From positions 1 through 64,000 of the forward strand of contig CAMJSB010000006.1 in the NCBI GenBank assembly GCA_946408385.1: a stretch of 64,000 nt of DNA. The letters run 5' to 3'. Source of the stretch: an uncultured bacterium. GTDB taxonomy: Bacteria > Patescibacteriota > Gracilibacteria > Absconditabacterales > Absconditicoccaceae. The notes beneath the pieces were generated by a model. That model made no database searches. It saw nothing but the letters and a program-made list of their open reading frames with translations, and had not been told where the DNA came from. Both the position numbers and the translations under genes were made by a program. Below, in pieces: positions 45,733-56,215 of this stretch. Positions within the stretch are counted from its first letter, which is position 1; each line of letters begins with the position of its first letter.

Positions 45733-45761
45733 TTGCATTTTATAGTGTTTCTGATTATAAT
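45733..45761 (+). promoter_or_regulatory. Promoter of the 45788-49682 gene group
   Basis: -35 TTGCAT at 45733-45738, 17-base spacer, perfect -10 TATAAT at 45756-45761, 26 bases ahead of the ATG. Confidence 0.8.
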
Positions 45762-45787
45762 TAAGTGTTTATATTTTATGTATAAAT

Positions 45788-46264
45788 ATGAAAAAACTTT
45801 TTTATATGCTGTTAATTGCGATTTTTGCAATTTTGCCGGTGCTTAGGATAAATGCTGAACGAAATTTTCAGAATAGTCCAGTTGGTATTGTCGATGAAGT
45901 TAAGACAAAAGCAAATAAAAAAACATCAACAGAGATTCAAAATACAGATTTAGATGCAGTTACATCAAAAACTGATAAATGTGATATTTCCGTAGATTCT
46001 AGGTTTACTTTAACTAGAACTCTATGTTATATTCAGGAAAATATAAAAGATTACCTACAATATATTATGTGGCTTGGACTTACAGCAGCAACCATTATAT
46101 TGATACGAAATTGATTTAAAATTGTCACGGCTACAGATAGAGAAAAACAGATTTCTACATTTAAAAATAGTTTATTATACATTACAATATGAGTAGTTTT
46201 GTTGATATGATTCTATTATATCATAGAACTATTTGTTTCAGTGGTGAATGTCGTGACAGAATAA
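45788..46264 (+). CDS. VirB2/TrbC-like membrane protein 5
   Basis: 158 residues. A signal peptide (MKKLFYMLLIAIFAILPVLR then INA) is followed by a polar region with cysteines at about 73 and 88 (KCDISVDS, TLCYIQ). Two transmembrane helices near 95-108 and 130-152 are separated by GFKIVTATDREKQISTFKNS. Same pilin-like layout as the genes at 30484-31599 and 38586-39735. First gene after a strong promoter, 29 bases ahead of the next membrane protein. Confidence 0.75.
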
Positions 46265-46293
46265 AAAATTATTTATAAAATAAAAAATATAAA

Positions 46294-47322
46294 ATGATAT
46301 CATTTGTAAAAAAGGGGCTATGATTATTTATTTTAGGGCTATTAGCAGTTGTATGATTTTCTCTGGTCTCTCCAAATTATGCTGAAGCTGTACCTCCAAA
46401 GTATGATCAGGATTTTACTTCAGAATTAGATGATTATGTCATAAAGCCATCTAAATTTAATGTAGATTCCAATAAGACACTTCGTAATAACATCATTGAA
46501 TTATTTTATCCTTCAGAGCAGTGAAATAATCATATATACAAATTAATAAGAAATATTTCATTATGAGTTATGGTAATTTTCATTGTTATTGCATGAGCTT
46601 CTTTATTGCTTAATAAGAAGCCAGATGAAAGTAAACAACATCTATATAGCCTATTATATATTATGTTATGAGGAGTGCTTATTTACATGGCAAATCGATT
46701 GTTCTGAAGCGTATTTCATTTTAATAATGATCAATTCACAGCATGAAATGAGGGTCTAGAATGATTTACAAATTCTATGATATGAGAATGATCGGTGTTT
46801 TTTGTAATCCTATCTGCGATTAAAGCATTTGCATTTTTCTTGGCTATTATCATGATAGTCGTAACTTGATTCAAAGTCATTGCAGCAGGGGATGGAGATA
46901 AATGAAAAAAACTTTTTAAATGATTGATTAATGTGGTAGTAGCATTATTAGTTATAAAATGAGTAGATTTCATATACTACATTGCAGCAGATAGTTGAAC
47001 ATTCGTTAAAAATGCTTCAGATTTTATTATAAATATTGCAAAAGTATTCTGATATATTTATTGAGCAGTTATCGTTCTCATGGTGATAATTGCTTGATAT
47101 CTATACATTACGGATGGAGGAAGTGGAGCTAATTTCAAAAAAGCAAGTACTGTGTTAGTAAATATATTGTTGTCGGCATTGGTCTTATTTGCATTTTTGT
47201 TGATTACATATCAGATTTTTGCAGAATTCCAAAAATGATGAGATGCTCTCGAAATTACAAATGAGGAAGCTATATCTTGAGAACAGGCCTTTCTTATTAC
47301 AGATAATATGAAATATATATAG
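46294..47322 (+). CDS. Multi-span membrane protein, tandem pilin-like or VirB6-like
   Basis: 342 residues. The signal-like N-terminus (GLGLFILGLLAVVGFSLVSP then NYAEA) is followed by about six hydrophobic helices in three pairs. Each pair is joined by a basic or Lys-containing loop (NKKPDESKQHL, AAGDGDKGKKLFKG, DGGSGANFKKAS). This looks like three fused VirB2-type hairpins, or a VirB6/TrbL-like channel component. It follows the small pilin-like gene and precedes ftsK. Many glycines are TGA. No enzyme motif is visible. Confidence 0.75.
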
Positions 47323-47453
47323 TCTACATTTTTTTGAAAAATAGAAATGTATTATATAATTTTTCAATACAACTTTTATCCAAATTTCAATTGAAAAATA
47401 GAATAGGAATCGTATTCTAAATATATGATTCTTTATTTCTCAAATAATATATT

Positions 47454-49682
47454 TTGGCTAGAAGGAGAAGGAGGTCATCCAGATCAACATTCAAAATCAA
47501 TAAATATCATATAGGAATTGGATTTATATTACTTGGAGTAATATTCTTTTTTGTCAAATTTATCGCTCCAGATGCACCAATTCTGTGATGGCTATCAACA
47601 GCGACAAGTTATGCGTTTGGAGAAATGTGACTTCGAGTATTTTTTGTATTATGTGTTTTAGTATGAATTCTCATTCTTTTAAAAGGTTATTTAATGAGAA
47701 CTTTAATCAAACAGTTTGTTTGCTTAATGTTCCTCGCATCTGCAATGTTTAATTTTCAGGTGATAGAAGAGTGATGAAATACATTGGTAAATTGGTCTAA
47801 ATCTATTGGACATGGAGGATATTGTTCATGGCCAATTTATTGGGTCCTAGAATCAATATTTGGACAATCAAAAATGGCAATCCAGATCTTGATTGTTTTG
47901 ATGCTGCTTTGAGTTTTAGCACGAGTTTTTTATGTGTTAAATGTAAAACTTCCAAAATTGCCAAAAATTAATATTGAAAAGGAATCTGCTCCTGCACCTG
48001 AAAGGAAACCAGCAAAAACACCATATGTTACAAAAGAATCTCAAACTTCTTCTGATTTATTTGAAAAACTTGATAAAGCAACATGAAAGAAATCTGCACA
48101 AGTTTGAGCATGAGCTACGGCAAATTGAACTTCCAATTCAGGTTCTTTACTCAAAGATGGATTCAGCTCTTTATTCAAGCAAAAGGTTGAACAAAAGATA
48201 CAAGAGAAAAAAGAAGAGAAACCCCGTCCACAGATTCATTTTTCATGAGATAAACCAACTTTCTCTACATCACTTCTCGCTTCAAATCTTTCAGAAGCTC
48301 AGCAGGTAGATGAAAAAGCCATCGTAGAAAAAGCACAAGCACTACAAAACAAACTTTCAGAATTCTGAATTTATATTTCTATCGAATGATTTGATATCTG
48401 ACCATCAGTAGTCCAAATCAGAATAAAATTAGCAGAATGAATCAAAATTTCAGCAATTACAAATTTGATGGATAATATCAAACTATCACTCCGTACGAAA
48501 TCAGTCAGAATGGTCGCACCAATTCCAGGAACTGATTGTATTGGAATCCAAATCCCAAATCCAAAACCAAAAACAGTTTGTCTATGAGATATATTATCAT
48601 CCACAGAATTTCAAAAATGAATGCAAAAATCTGAAACAACTCTCGCACTTTGAAAAGGAATCGATGGGGCAATAGCTATTTCACAACTTGATTCAATGCC
48701 ACACTTACTCGTAGCATGAGCTACATGAAGCTGAAAATCGGTTGGAATCAATAACTTCATCCTTTCATTGATGTATCAGAATTCGCCTTCAGAATTAAAA
48801 TTCTTGATGGTGGATCCAAAACAAGTAGAACTATGAATGTATAGTTGACTCCCATATTTACTTGCTCCTATCGTTTATGATTCATGAAAGGCAGTTAAAC
48901 TGCTTCAGTGGACAGTAGAGGAGATGGAAAGAAGATATTCATTATTATCACAGAGAAAATTAAAACAACTTTCAGAATTCAATGCTGCATATCCAGATGA
49001 AAAGATGTATCGTATAGTATTCATTATCGATGAAATGGCTGATATGATGATGTCTTCTGCTGCAAATAGAAAAGAAGCTGAAACTTGTATCAACCGTATC
49101 GCAGCTAAAGCCCGTGCAGTTTGAATTCATTTGATTCTTGCTACACAGAGGCCATCTGTAAATGTAATTACATGACTTATCAAAGCAAATATTCCAGCCA
49201 GAATAGCTTTCAGTGTGGTTTCTGATGTGGATTCTAGGACGATTCTATGACATAAATGAGCAGAAGAATTAGTATGAAAATGAGATATGCTTTATATGGA
49301 TACCAAGATTACAGACCTTAGAATTCAGTGAGCATTTGTAGATACCAAAGAAATTGACGCAGTAGTGGACCACTTGAAACAGAAATATATGGTCGGATTG
49401 ACTGAAGATGATGTTTACAATCAAGAAATTATCAATGCACTAGAATCAAAATCTGAAAGTTCATGAGCGTTTAGCTGATGATGAAGCGGAAATGGAGACG
49501 ATGAAGATTTAATCAATCAAGCTATTCAAATCATATCAGAAACTAGAAAAGCTTCTACGACTATGATTCAGAGAAAACTATGAATATGATTTGCTAGAGC
49601 GGCTAGAATTATGGATACATTAGAGGAGAGGGGAATAGTTTGACCACAGGATTGAGCTAGATGAAGAGATATATTTATTTAG
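47454..49682 (+). CDS. ftsK: DNA translocase FtsK/SpoIIIE
   Basis: 742 residues from a TTG start ([20 protein letters not shown]); the frame upstream is closed by TAA and no ATG fits. Four membrane segments lie at about 22-175. A Lys/Ser/Glu-rich linker follows, then the motor with Walker [17 protein letters not shown], Walker [16 protein letters not shown] and [20 protein letters not shown]. The C-terminal gamma winged helix is complete ([20 protein letters not shown]), as in FtsK proteins that move chromosomes at division. It could also be relevant to the adjacent secretion-like genes, but the gamma domain favours FtsK proper. It ends with TAG. Confidence 0.93.
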
Positions 49683-49692
49683 AATAAGTACG

Positions 49693-49727
49693 GCAATATG
49701 TGATTTAAAAAACATATTGCTTTTTTT
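49693..49727 (+). terminator. Terminator after ftsK
   Basis: GCAATATGT pairs with ACATATTGC over nine bases and is followed by seven T; the T-run overlaps the next gene's -35 element. Confidence 0.85.
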
Positions 49728-49744
49728 GTATAAACATTTATAAT
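49717..49744 (+). promoter_or_regulatory. Promoter of the pentapeptide-repeat gene
   Basis: -35 TTGCTT at 49717-49722, 16-base spacer, perfect -10 TATAAT at 49739-49744. It leaves an untranslated leader of about 100 bases. Confidence 0.7.
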
Positions 49745-49856
49745 ACACTCATAAAAACAAAAATATAAATAATACGGGGGAGATAAATTATCTTTCTTAA
49801 TCTAACACGAGAAATATGTGAGTTGTAATCGAATACTAATTATTAATTGAAACATT

Positions 49857-50471
49857 ATGAAAATTATTAAAATTAAAGTGCGTGAGAATCTCAAAAGAAC
49901 ATTAGAGATGAAGGATTTCCGATTTGCAGATTTAAGAGGTAAAGATTTTAGTGACTCTGACCTTAGAGATGCAGATTTGTCTTTTGCAAATTTGGAAGGA
50001 GCTAATCTGAGTTATGCGAACTTGACTGGTGCAAATTTGGAGGGAGCTAATCTTTCATATGCGGATTTGAGGGATGCATGTTTAGATGGTGCTAATTTAT
50101 CGTTTGCAAGCTTAGTTCGAGCTAAGTTGTCGCTGGATTATGCAGCTGATATTCAAACCGAGGAGGACTGGGAAACTGCAGAAGGTGCAGATTTAAGTCA
50201 TGCAAATCTATTCCGTGCAGACCTTAGAGATGCAGATTTAAGTCATGCAAATCTTTCATATGCAGATTTGTCTTTTGCAAATTTATCAGATGCGGATTTG
50301 GAAGGAGCTAATCTTTCAGATGCGGATTTGCAAGGGGCTAATTTGATGGGAGCAAACTTAACAGAAGCTAATCTGTCGAGGAGTGAGTTGCGTGGAGCCT
50401 TCTTTTGGGGAACAAATGTAACAGGAGCTCGTTTCTACAATTCGAATCTTGATGAAGCGGTAGGATTTTAA
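49857..50471 (+). CDS. Pentapeptide-repeat protein
   Basis: 204 residues. After a 20-residue lead (MKIIKIKVRENLKRTLEMKD), nearly the whole protein is A(D/N)Lxx repeats, such as ADLSFANLEGANLSYANL, which fold as a quadrilateral beta-helix. A break near residues 83-103 (LSLDYAADIQTEEDWETAEG) interrupts the coil. Some pentapeptide proteins mimic DNA and protect gyrase, but most are of unknown role. All glycines are GGN, none TGA, in sharp contrast to neighbours. Own promoter, long leader and terminator. Near-identical repeat units inside the gene suggest recent internal duplication. Confidence 0.92.
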   Translation: MKIIKIKVRENLKRTLEMKDFRFADLRGKDFSDSDLRDADLSFANLEGANLSYANLTGANLEGANLSYADLRDACLDGANLSFASLVRAKLSLDYAADIQTEEDWETAEGADLSHANLFRADLRDADLSHANLSYADLSFANLSDADLEGANLSDADLQGANLMGANLTEANLSRSELRGAFFWGTNVTGARFYNSNLDEAVGF

Positions 50472-50488
50472 TCTGGGTTAAAATGATG

Positions 50489-50523
50489 AAAATCAGGCTT
50501 AGTTTCTTAAGTCTGATTTTTTG
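50489..50523 (+). terminator. Terminator of the pentapeptide gene
   Basis: AAAATCAGGCTTA pairs with TAAGTCTGATTTT through one mismatch, followed by T residues. Confidence 0.8.
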
Positions 50524-50537
50524 TAAGAAGATAGCAT

Positions 50538-50562
50538 AAAAAAGAGGGTAGCTCCCTCTTTT
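50538..50562 (-). terminator. Terminator after ackA
   Basis: AAAGAGGG and CCCTCTTT flank a 5-base loop between the convergent pentapeptide and ackA genes. Confidence 0.85.
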
Positions 50563-50590
50563 CATATTTAAAGATTTTAGCTATAGCGAT

Positions 50591-51823
50591 TTAGTTATGA
50601 AAGAAACCAAAATCTCCAGAATTACTTCAAGACTCCTTTACTATTTCATAAGTATCTTGTGCAATCATTAGTTCTTCATTTGTAGGAATTACATATACAG
50701 GAATTTTTGAGTCGCTTGCAGAAATTTCTCTGAACTCTCACCTAAAATTATTCTTTTCTTCATCAATTTTTATTCCGAGGGATGTTGTTTTTTCACATAT
50801 CATTTTACGTGTATTGATGCTATTTTCTCCTACTCATGCTGTCATAACTATTACATCAGCTCAATTTAGCATATTGTTATACATAGCAATGTAATTTGCA
50901 ATTTTTTGAACATACATATTTTGAGTTAATTTTGCTCTCTCATTTCATTCTTTAATTGCATCTTCAATATCTCTCGAATCTGAAGAAATTCCACTGATTC
51001 CAAGTAATCCACTATTTTTATTTAATTCCTTAGTTGCTTCACTAATTGTGATTCATTTTTTATTACAAATATACTCCAAAATACTAGGATCAATATCTCA
51101 TGAGCGAGATCCCATCATGATCCCTGGTAATGGAGTAAATCACATTGAAGTCTCAATTACTTTTCATGCATCGATAGCTGTAATACTTCCACCATTCCCA
51201 ATGTGGCAAGTAATGACTTTTAATTTATCATTATTTAGGTGTTTACAGATTTCCTGATAAACATATTTATGGCTAGTTCCATGGAAACCATATCTTCTCA
51301 CTCCATATTTTTCATACCATTCATATGGAACTGGATATAGGAAATGTTCTGGATCCATTGATTGATGAAAAGCAGTATCAAAGACCACTACATTTGGTAC
51401 ATTTGGCAAAACTTGTTGAACAGCTTCAATTCCTGTAATATTTGCAGGATTATGTAGTGGGGCGAGTGGAATTAAATCTTTTAAAGTCTGCATAATCTCA
51501 GCATTTACAAGAGCTGATTCATGAAATTTTTCTCATCCGTGCACCATCCTATGTCCAACGACACCAATTTCTTCTAATGATTTAATAGCTCCGTTTTCAG
51601 GAGATACAAGAATGTCCAATATTTTCTTCAAAGCTTCTCAATGGTTGGCTAAATCCCTAGGAAATTCAGATTTATTTCAATTTTTATCTTTATGTGTAAT
51701 GATTGATCACTCGATACCGATTCTTTCTGCTAATCATTTAGCTTCAACTGAAAAATTATTATCAACATCGAAAAGCTGATATTTCAACGAAGAACTTCCA
51801 GCGTTTAATACGAGAATTTTCAT
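50591..51823 (-). CDS. ackA: Acetate kinase
   Basis: 410 residues. It begins [19 protein letters not shown] (signature 1: [10 protein letters not shown]). [36 protein letters not shown] (signature 2), [12 protein letters not shown] and [16 protein letters not shown] follow. It interconverts acetate plus ATP with acetyl phosphate, the usual substrate-level phosphorylation step in fermenting CPR bacteria. No phosphotransacetylase gene lies in the window. It ends with a 13-residue tail after KES that only exists with UGA=Gly. Confidence 0.96.
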
Positions 51824-51886
51824 GATTTATTTTTTAAATAAAATAAAAAATCAGATTTATTACTTATCTTAAGTATAAAAAAAATG

Positions 51887-52435
51887 CTAGCAATTTCAAT
51901 GGATTTGCTCTGTGTTAACCATCATCTGATATCTTTGCAAAACTTTTAATGTCGCACGGGTATCTCACATAGCTCTATGGGCTCTTTCATTAGTAATTCA
52001 AAAATATTCACAAATTGTTCAAAGTTTTTTATTTGGTAGTTGAGGGAGCAATCTTCTAGCGATTTTTAGAGTACAAATAGTTTTATTTTCAAGATAACTT
52101 CACATACACTGATAATGATAGTAATTCAAAAATCTGAAATCAAAACTTACGTTATGTCAGATTATTATAGCATTTCCCAAAAATTCAGAAAAAATGGGCA
52201 TTATTTCTCCAATAGTTGGAGCATCGGCAACCATTTCATTTGTAATTCAGGTCAATTTAACTATTCAGTTTGGAATATGTCTTTCTGGATTTACTAGAGC
52301 TTGGAATTCGTCTACTATTTCTCAGTCCCTGCATTTAATAGCCGCAATTTCTGTAATTCATTCTCTGTATGGAATCAATCATGTAGTTTCTAAGTCAAGT
52401 ACTACATATTCTGAATTTTTTAAGATTTCCAACAT
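51887..52435 (-). CDS. DnaQ-like 3'-5' exonuclease
   Basis: 182 residues. Exo I is VVLDLETTGLIP, Exo II is IIIGHNVSFDFRFLN, and Exo III is HRAMGDTRATLKVL, the DEDDh set of the DNA polymerase III epsilon family. No other domain is present, so it may be the polymerase III proofreading subunit or a stand-alone exonuclease. It starts 19 bases after murE stops on the same strand. Ends with TAG. Confidence 0.9.
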
Positions 52436-52454
52436 TTTTGATAAATATTTAAAC

Positions 52455-53963
52455 TTAATCTATATTTTTAAACATTCAAGTGCGAGTTGATGTAGGTGAA
52501 ATTGTTTGTGTTTCTTGAGATCCTTGATTAGCCGATATCTGAGTTGTCGCATAATATTGGTTCGTAGTTATAGAGTTTGCACTTTTCTCGATTCTGAGAT
52601 TTTGTAAATAAGCTTTCCTAATTTCATCTGAATTCAATATAGTTTTGTGCTGAATCTCTAGTATTTTAGTTAATAGCTTTTTATCATTCCATTTACGTTT
52701 TCAGAAATTTGTCAGTTGAATTTGTTCATGTCATTTTCAACAAGAAACGACAACATCTCATTTCTTTGCAATTTCAGCAGCAAATTGTAATGCATATCTT
52801 CTTTCTGGAATTATGTATACTTTTTTTCTTGCAGGATATCATTTTTCTTGAATAGATTTTGATAACTGATTTAGAATACTAAGTCTGTTCTCAGTATCTG
52901 GATCATCATCTGTAAAAATTATTACATCTGAATATTTTACAGCAATTTCTCACATAATTGGACGTTTTTCTTTGTCACGATTTCATGGGGCTCCACATAT
53001 TGTAATTAATCTTCATTCTCATTTCCTTGATGAGGCAAAACTTAGAGTTTTTTCTAGTCCATCTGGAGTATGAGCAAAATCTACAAAGAATTTAGCATCT
53101 TGTGTGTATATTGGCTCCATCCTTCAAGCAACTCAAGGGAATCATTCTATAGATTTTAGTATAGGTTCAATTTCCAGTCATAAGGCTACAGCTACAGAAA
53201 TCGCTCACATTATATTACATATATTGTACGATCATACTAATTGAGTTGTTCATGAATATTTTTGTCACAAATATGAAAATTCAAAATATGTTCATTCAAA
53301 TCATTCTTCAATTTTTGTAGCTTTAATTACAGCGGAATTATATATACTGTACGATATTTTTTGATCAAAGGCCATTTCTTCAAACCATTTTTTTCCAATT
53401 TTATCATCACTACAAAATGCTGCATATTTTTTATCTTTTCAATTAGTTAATACATATTTAAATAACTTTTTCTTAGCATCAGCATATCTATCCATTGTTT
53501 TATGGTAATCCAGATGGTCCATTGTAATGTTTGTCAAAACAGCGAAATCGAACTTAATTCATTCAAATCTATATTGATCCAATCATTGAGAGCTGGTTTC
53601 TAAAACTGCAACTCTACATCATGATGCTTTAGCTGTAGCTAAAGTTTCCTGTAAATCAAAACAATCTAAAGATGTCATTTTCTTCGTGTTTTCCATAACT
53701 TCATTTCAGATTTTTATGTTTGCTGTGCTGATAGCAACAGTTGGAGCTAAGTTTTCATTTAATATTTTATGCAACAAGTTTACGACTGTGGTTTTTCAAT
53801 TAGTTCAAGTCACTCATATAACGAAAAAATTTTTTGATGGATAACTATATACTTCATTAGCTATTTTTGCACGAGTTTTCTTGTAGGCTTGATAAAAAAA
53901 ACTATCCTTCAACGTCGAATATATTTTATCGTAGCAAATAAGCTTTTTTATAAATTTTTTCAT
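52455..53963 (-). CDS. murE: Mur ligase, MurE-type
   Basis: 502 residues. It has the ATP loop [30 protein letters not shown], the DH motif [48 protein letters not shown] (split here as GRMEPI and [13 protein letters not shown]), [19 protein letters not shown] and the C-terminal VVSCGKGHEQIQ. MurE adds the third amino acid (Lys or diaminopimelate) to the peptidoglycan stem. The canonical DNPR substrate motif region here reads [14 protein letters not shown], so the DxP element is kept but the arginine is absent and the amino acid is uncertain. A Ser/Thr/Gln-rich tail of about 50 residues is unusual. Confidence 0.92.
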
Positions 53964-53988
53964 TATATGGTATATAATAATAAACTAA

Positions 53989-55425
53989 TTATTTCATGTA
54001 ATCTGTGATTTCTGAGATTTTTATTCTCTTTTGTTCCATTGAGTCTCTATTTCTAATCGTAACAGTTTCTCAATCCTCACAGCTTTGTTGGTCAACAGTA
54101 ATACAGAAAGGAGTTCAGATTTCATCTTGTCTTCTGTATCTTTTCCCGATAGCTCCATTATCATCGTATTCACAGAAGTAATTTTTTGATAAGTCATGAA
54201 AAATCTTTTCAGCGATTTCTACCTGTTTTTCATCTTTTTTTACTAAAGGCAAAATGGCAAATTTGATTGGAGCAATATTTTTGTGGAAATGAGCGACAGT
54301 TCTAGTTTCTTTTTCTCAGTTTCCATTTGTATATTCTTCTTCATCATAAGCATCAATCATAGCTGTGAGTACAGCTCTAGTAAGTCCCCAAGATGGTTCT
54401 ACACAGTGAGGAACGTATCTGGCTCCAGTCATTGGATCGGTATATTGCATGTCTCTTCCACTGAATTTCATGTGTTGCTGTAAATCGTAATCTGTTCTAT
54501 ATGCGATTCACTGTAATTCTCACCATCCCCAAGGGAATAAATATTCAACATCCCAAGTTCATTTTGAATAGAAAGCCAATTCTTTTGGATCGTGTTCACG
54601 AAAACGTAATTTGTCTTTATTAATTCAAATCTTTTCAATCCACCATTCTTCACAAGTTTCTTTCCAATTTTGTAGCCATTCTAATCATTTCTTCTCATCA
54701 TTTTCACAGAAAAATTCAATCTCCATTTGTTCAAATTCACGTACACGAAATAGGAAGTTTCCTGGAGTAATTTCGTTTCTAAATGATTTTCCTACTTGAG
54801 CTACTCAGAAAGGAATTCTCATTCTAGTAGTATCTAAGATATTTTTGAAGTTTACAAAAATTCACTGAGCTGTTTCAGGGCGAAGATAGATATCTTTTCA
54901 TTCTCAGTCAATTACTCATTGCTGAGTTTTGAACATTAGGTTGAATTTTTTTGGTTCAGTCCAGTCACAGCTTCCACATTTAGGACATTTTACTTTAAAC
55001 TCAGACAAAAAGGCTGTCTGCTGATCAAAAGTCCAAGCTTCAGGTGTAAGTGAATCAGCTCAGATTTTTGATTGAATTTTATCTAATGTGAGTTTATTTT
55101 TGGCGATATGGTCTTCGATAAGTTTATCGGCTCTATCTCTATATTTACATTTACGACAATCCACAAGAGGGTCAGAGAATGAAGATACATGTCCAGAAGC
55201 TTCCCAAACTTTAGGGTTCATAAGGATTGAAGCATCTAGCCCTACCATATCTTGACGTTCCTGAACGAAATGTTTCCACCATGCATCTAAAATATTTTTG
55301 CGTAATTGTGCACCATAAGGTCCTAAATCCCAAGCGTTTGCTAGTCATCCATAAATATCAGATCCAGGAAACGCAAAAGCTCTTCTTTTTGCCCAGGCAA
55401 CGATAGAGTCTAAAGAATAAGTCAT
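53989..55425 (-). CDS. glyS: Glycyl-tRNA synthetase, dimeric class II type
   Basis: 478 residues. It begins [20 protein letters not shown] then [20 protein letters not shown], typical of the alpha2 enzyme. Class II motif 2 is [20 protein letters not shown] and motif 3 is [10 protein letters not shown]. Cysteine pairs CRKC and CPKCGSC suggest zinc binding. This enzyme must charge both the normal glycine tRNAs and the tRNA that reads UGA; in SR1 and Gracilibacteria a tRNA-Gly(UCA) is known. That tRNA is not in this window. The gene itself uses few TGA codons for its glycines. Confidence 0.95.
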
Positions 55426-55460
55426 AATTATTATTTGAAATTATTAAAAATCTGCCTTAA

Positions 55461-55488
55461 ATTATAAGATTTGATTTATTAAAGTAAA
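55461..55488 (-). promoter_or_regulatory. Promoter of glyS
   Basis: Minus-strand -35 TTTACT (complement 55483-55488), 16-base spacer, perfect -10 TATAAT (complement 55461-55466), about 40 bases ahead of the start. Confidence 0.65.
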
Positions 55489-55613
55489 GAGAAAGTGAGT
55501 AAATTGTTTGCTTAAAAATTATGATGATTTTTATTTTTTTTAATATATTTTTTTATTAAAAAATTGGATAGTAATCGCTTTTATGTGAGAAATTTATGTC
55601 TAGGCAGCCTTTT

Positions 55614-56081
55614 TTAATTTCATGAACTTAATCCTTTTTTTGTTGTGGATTTTTTCTCAGATTTTTTCTTTGTTGTTTTTTTGTTATCATTTTCTGAATC
55701 ATCATCTCTTAATGAATTTATAGTATCTTTTCATGATAATAGGGCAGTTCTTAATGCTCATTTCGTAGTGTGAAATCATCATTTACCGATATTTATGATT
55801 CAATTTCAAATATTATTTATGGCTTTTTTTGTTTGATTGGCATGGTGTTTTCTGATTGATTTTCTGCTTTCTCTTATTTCAGGTTTTTTGCTTCATAGTT
55901 TTTCTGAAACAAATGAAGCTCAAGTCATAGTTGCTTCGTATGTAGCGGCTAGTGTGTTGAATAAGGTATCTGTGGTTCATTTAACTATCCTGGAAAATCA
56001 ATTTCATAGCTCTTCTAGTCAACTTTGTTTTTCTTTGTTTTGTGCATATTTATCTGCTTTATTATTTACTTGATTTTTCAT
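55614..56081 (-). CDS. Basic amphipathic protein with Lys-rich tail, unknown function
   Basis: 155 residues, intact only with UGA=Gly. It starts MKNQVNNKADKYAQNKEKQS. The middle (about 25-120) is a series of Gly/Thr/Ala-rich amphipathic stretches such as TLAATYEATMTGASFVSEKL and NGIINIGKGGFHTTKGALRT. The tail is almost all Lys, Thr and Ser (NKKTTKKKSEKKSTTKKG). No signal peptide. The shape recalls nucleoid-binding or LEA-like proteins, but no family is recognised. It has a consensus promoter and converges with nothing. A plus-strand frame over the same bases is a non-coding shadow. Confidence 0.8.
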
Positions 56082-56115
56082 TGTAATATTATCTTTTAAT
56101 TAAAATATATTTATT

Positions 56116-56143
56116 ATTATAATAAAAAAAATAATTTTGTCAA
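56116..56143 (-). promoter_or_regulatory. Promoter of the 56081 gene
   Basis: Minus-strand -35 TTGACA (complement 56138-56143), 16-base spacer, -10 TATAAT (complement 56116-56121), about 35 bases ahead of the start. Confidence 0.75.
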
Positions 56144-56170
56144 AAATTTAAAGACTATTTTAATCAAACA

Positions 56171-56202
56171 AAAAACCTCAGCTACAAAGCCGAGGTTTTT
56201 TA
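56171..56202 (-). terminator. Terminator after rubrerythrin
   Basis: AAAACCTC and GAGGTTTT with an inner GC/GC pair flank a short loop; a run of T follows on the minus strand. Confidence 0.85.
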
Positions 56203-56215
56203 AATATTTTAACCT

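Noticed and set aside
50000-50470. Mobile or CRISPR-like repeats
   Set aside because: The repeats are codon-phased GA/TTT-rich units that encode pentapeptide repeats.
51048-52490. Plus-strand frames over ackA and the exonuclease
   Set aside because: Shadows of clearly identified minus-strand genes.
55837-56073. Plus-strand hydrophobic frame resembling a SecG-like protein
   Set aside because: It is the complement of the Lys-rich minus-strand gene 55614-56081, which has a consensus promoter and start; poly-Lys codons read backwards give Phe/Leu.
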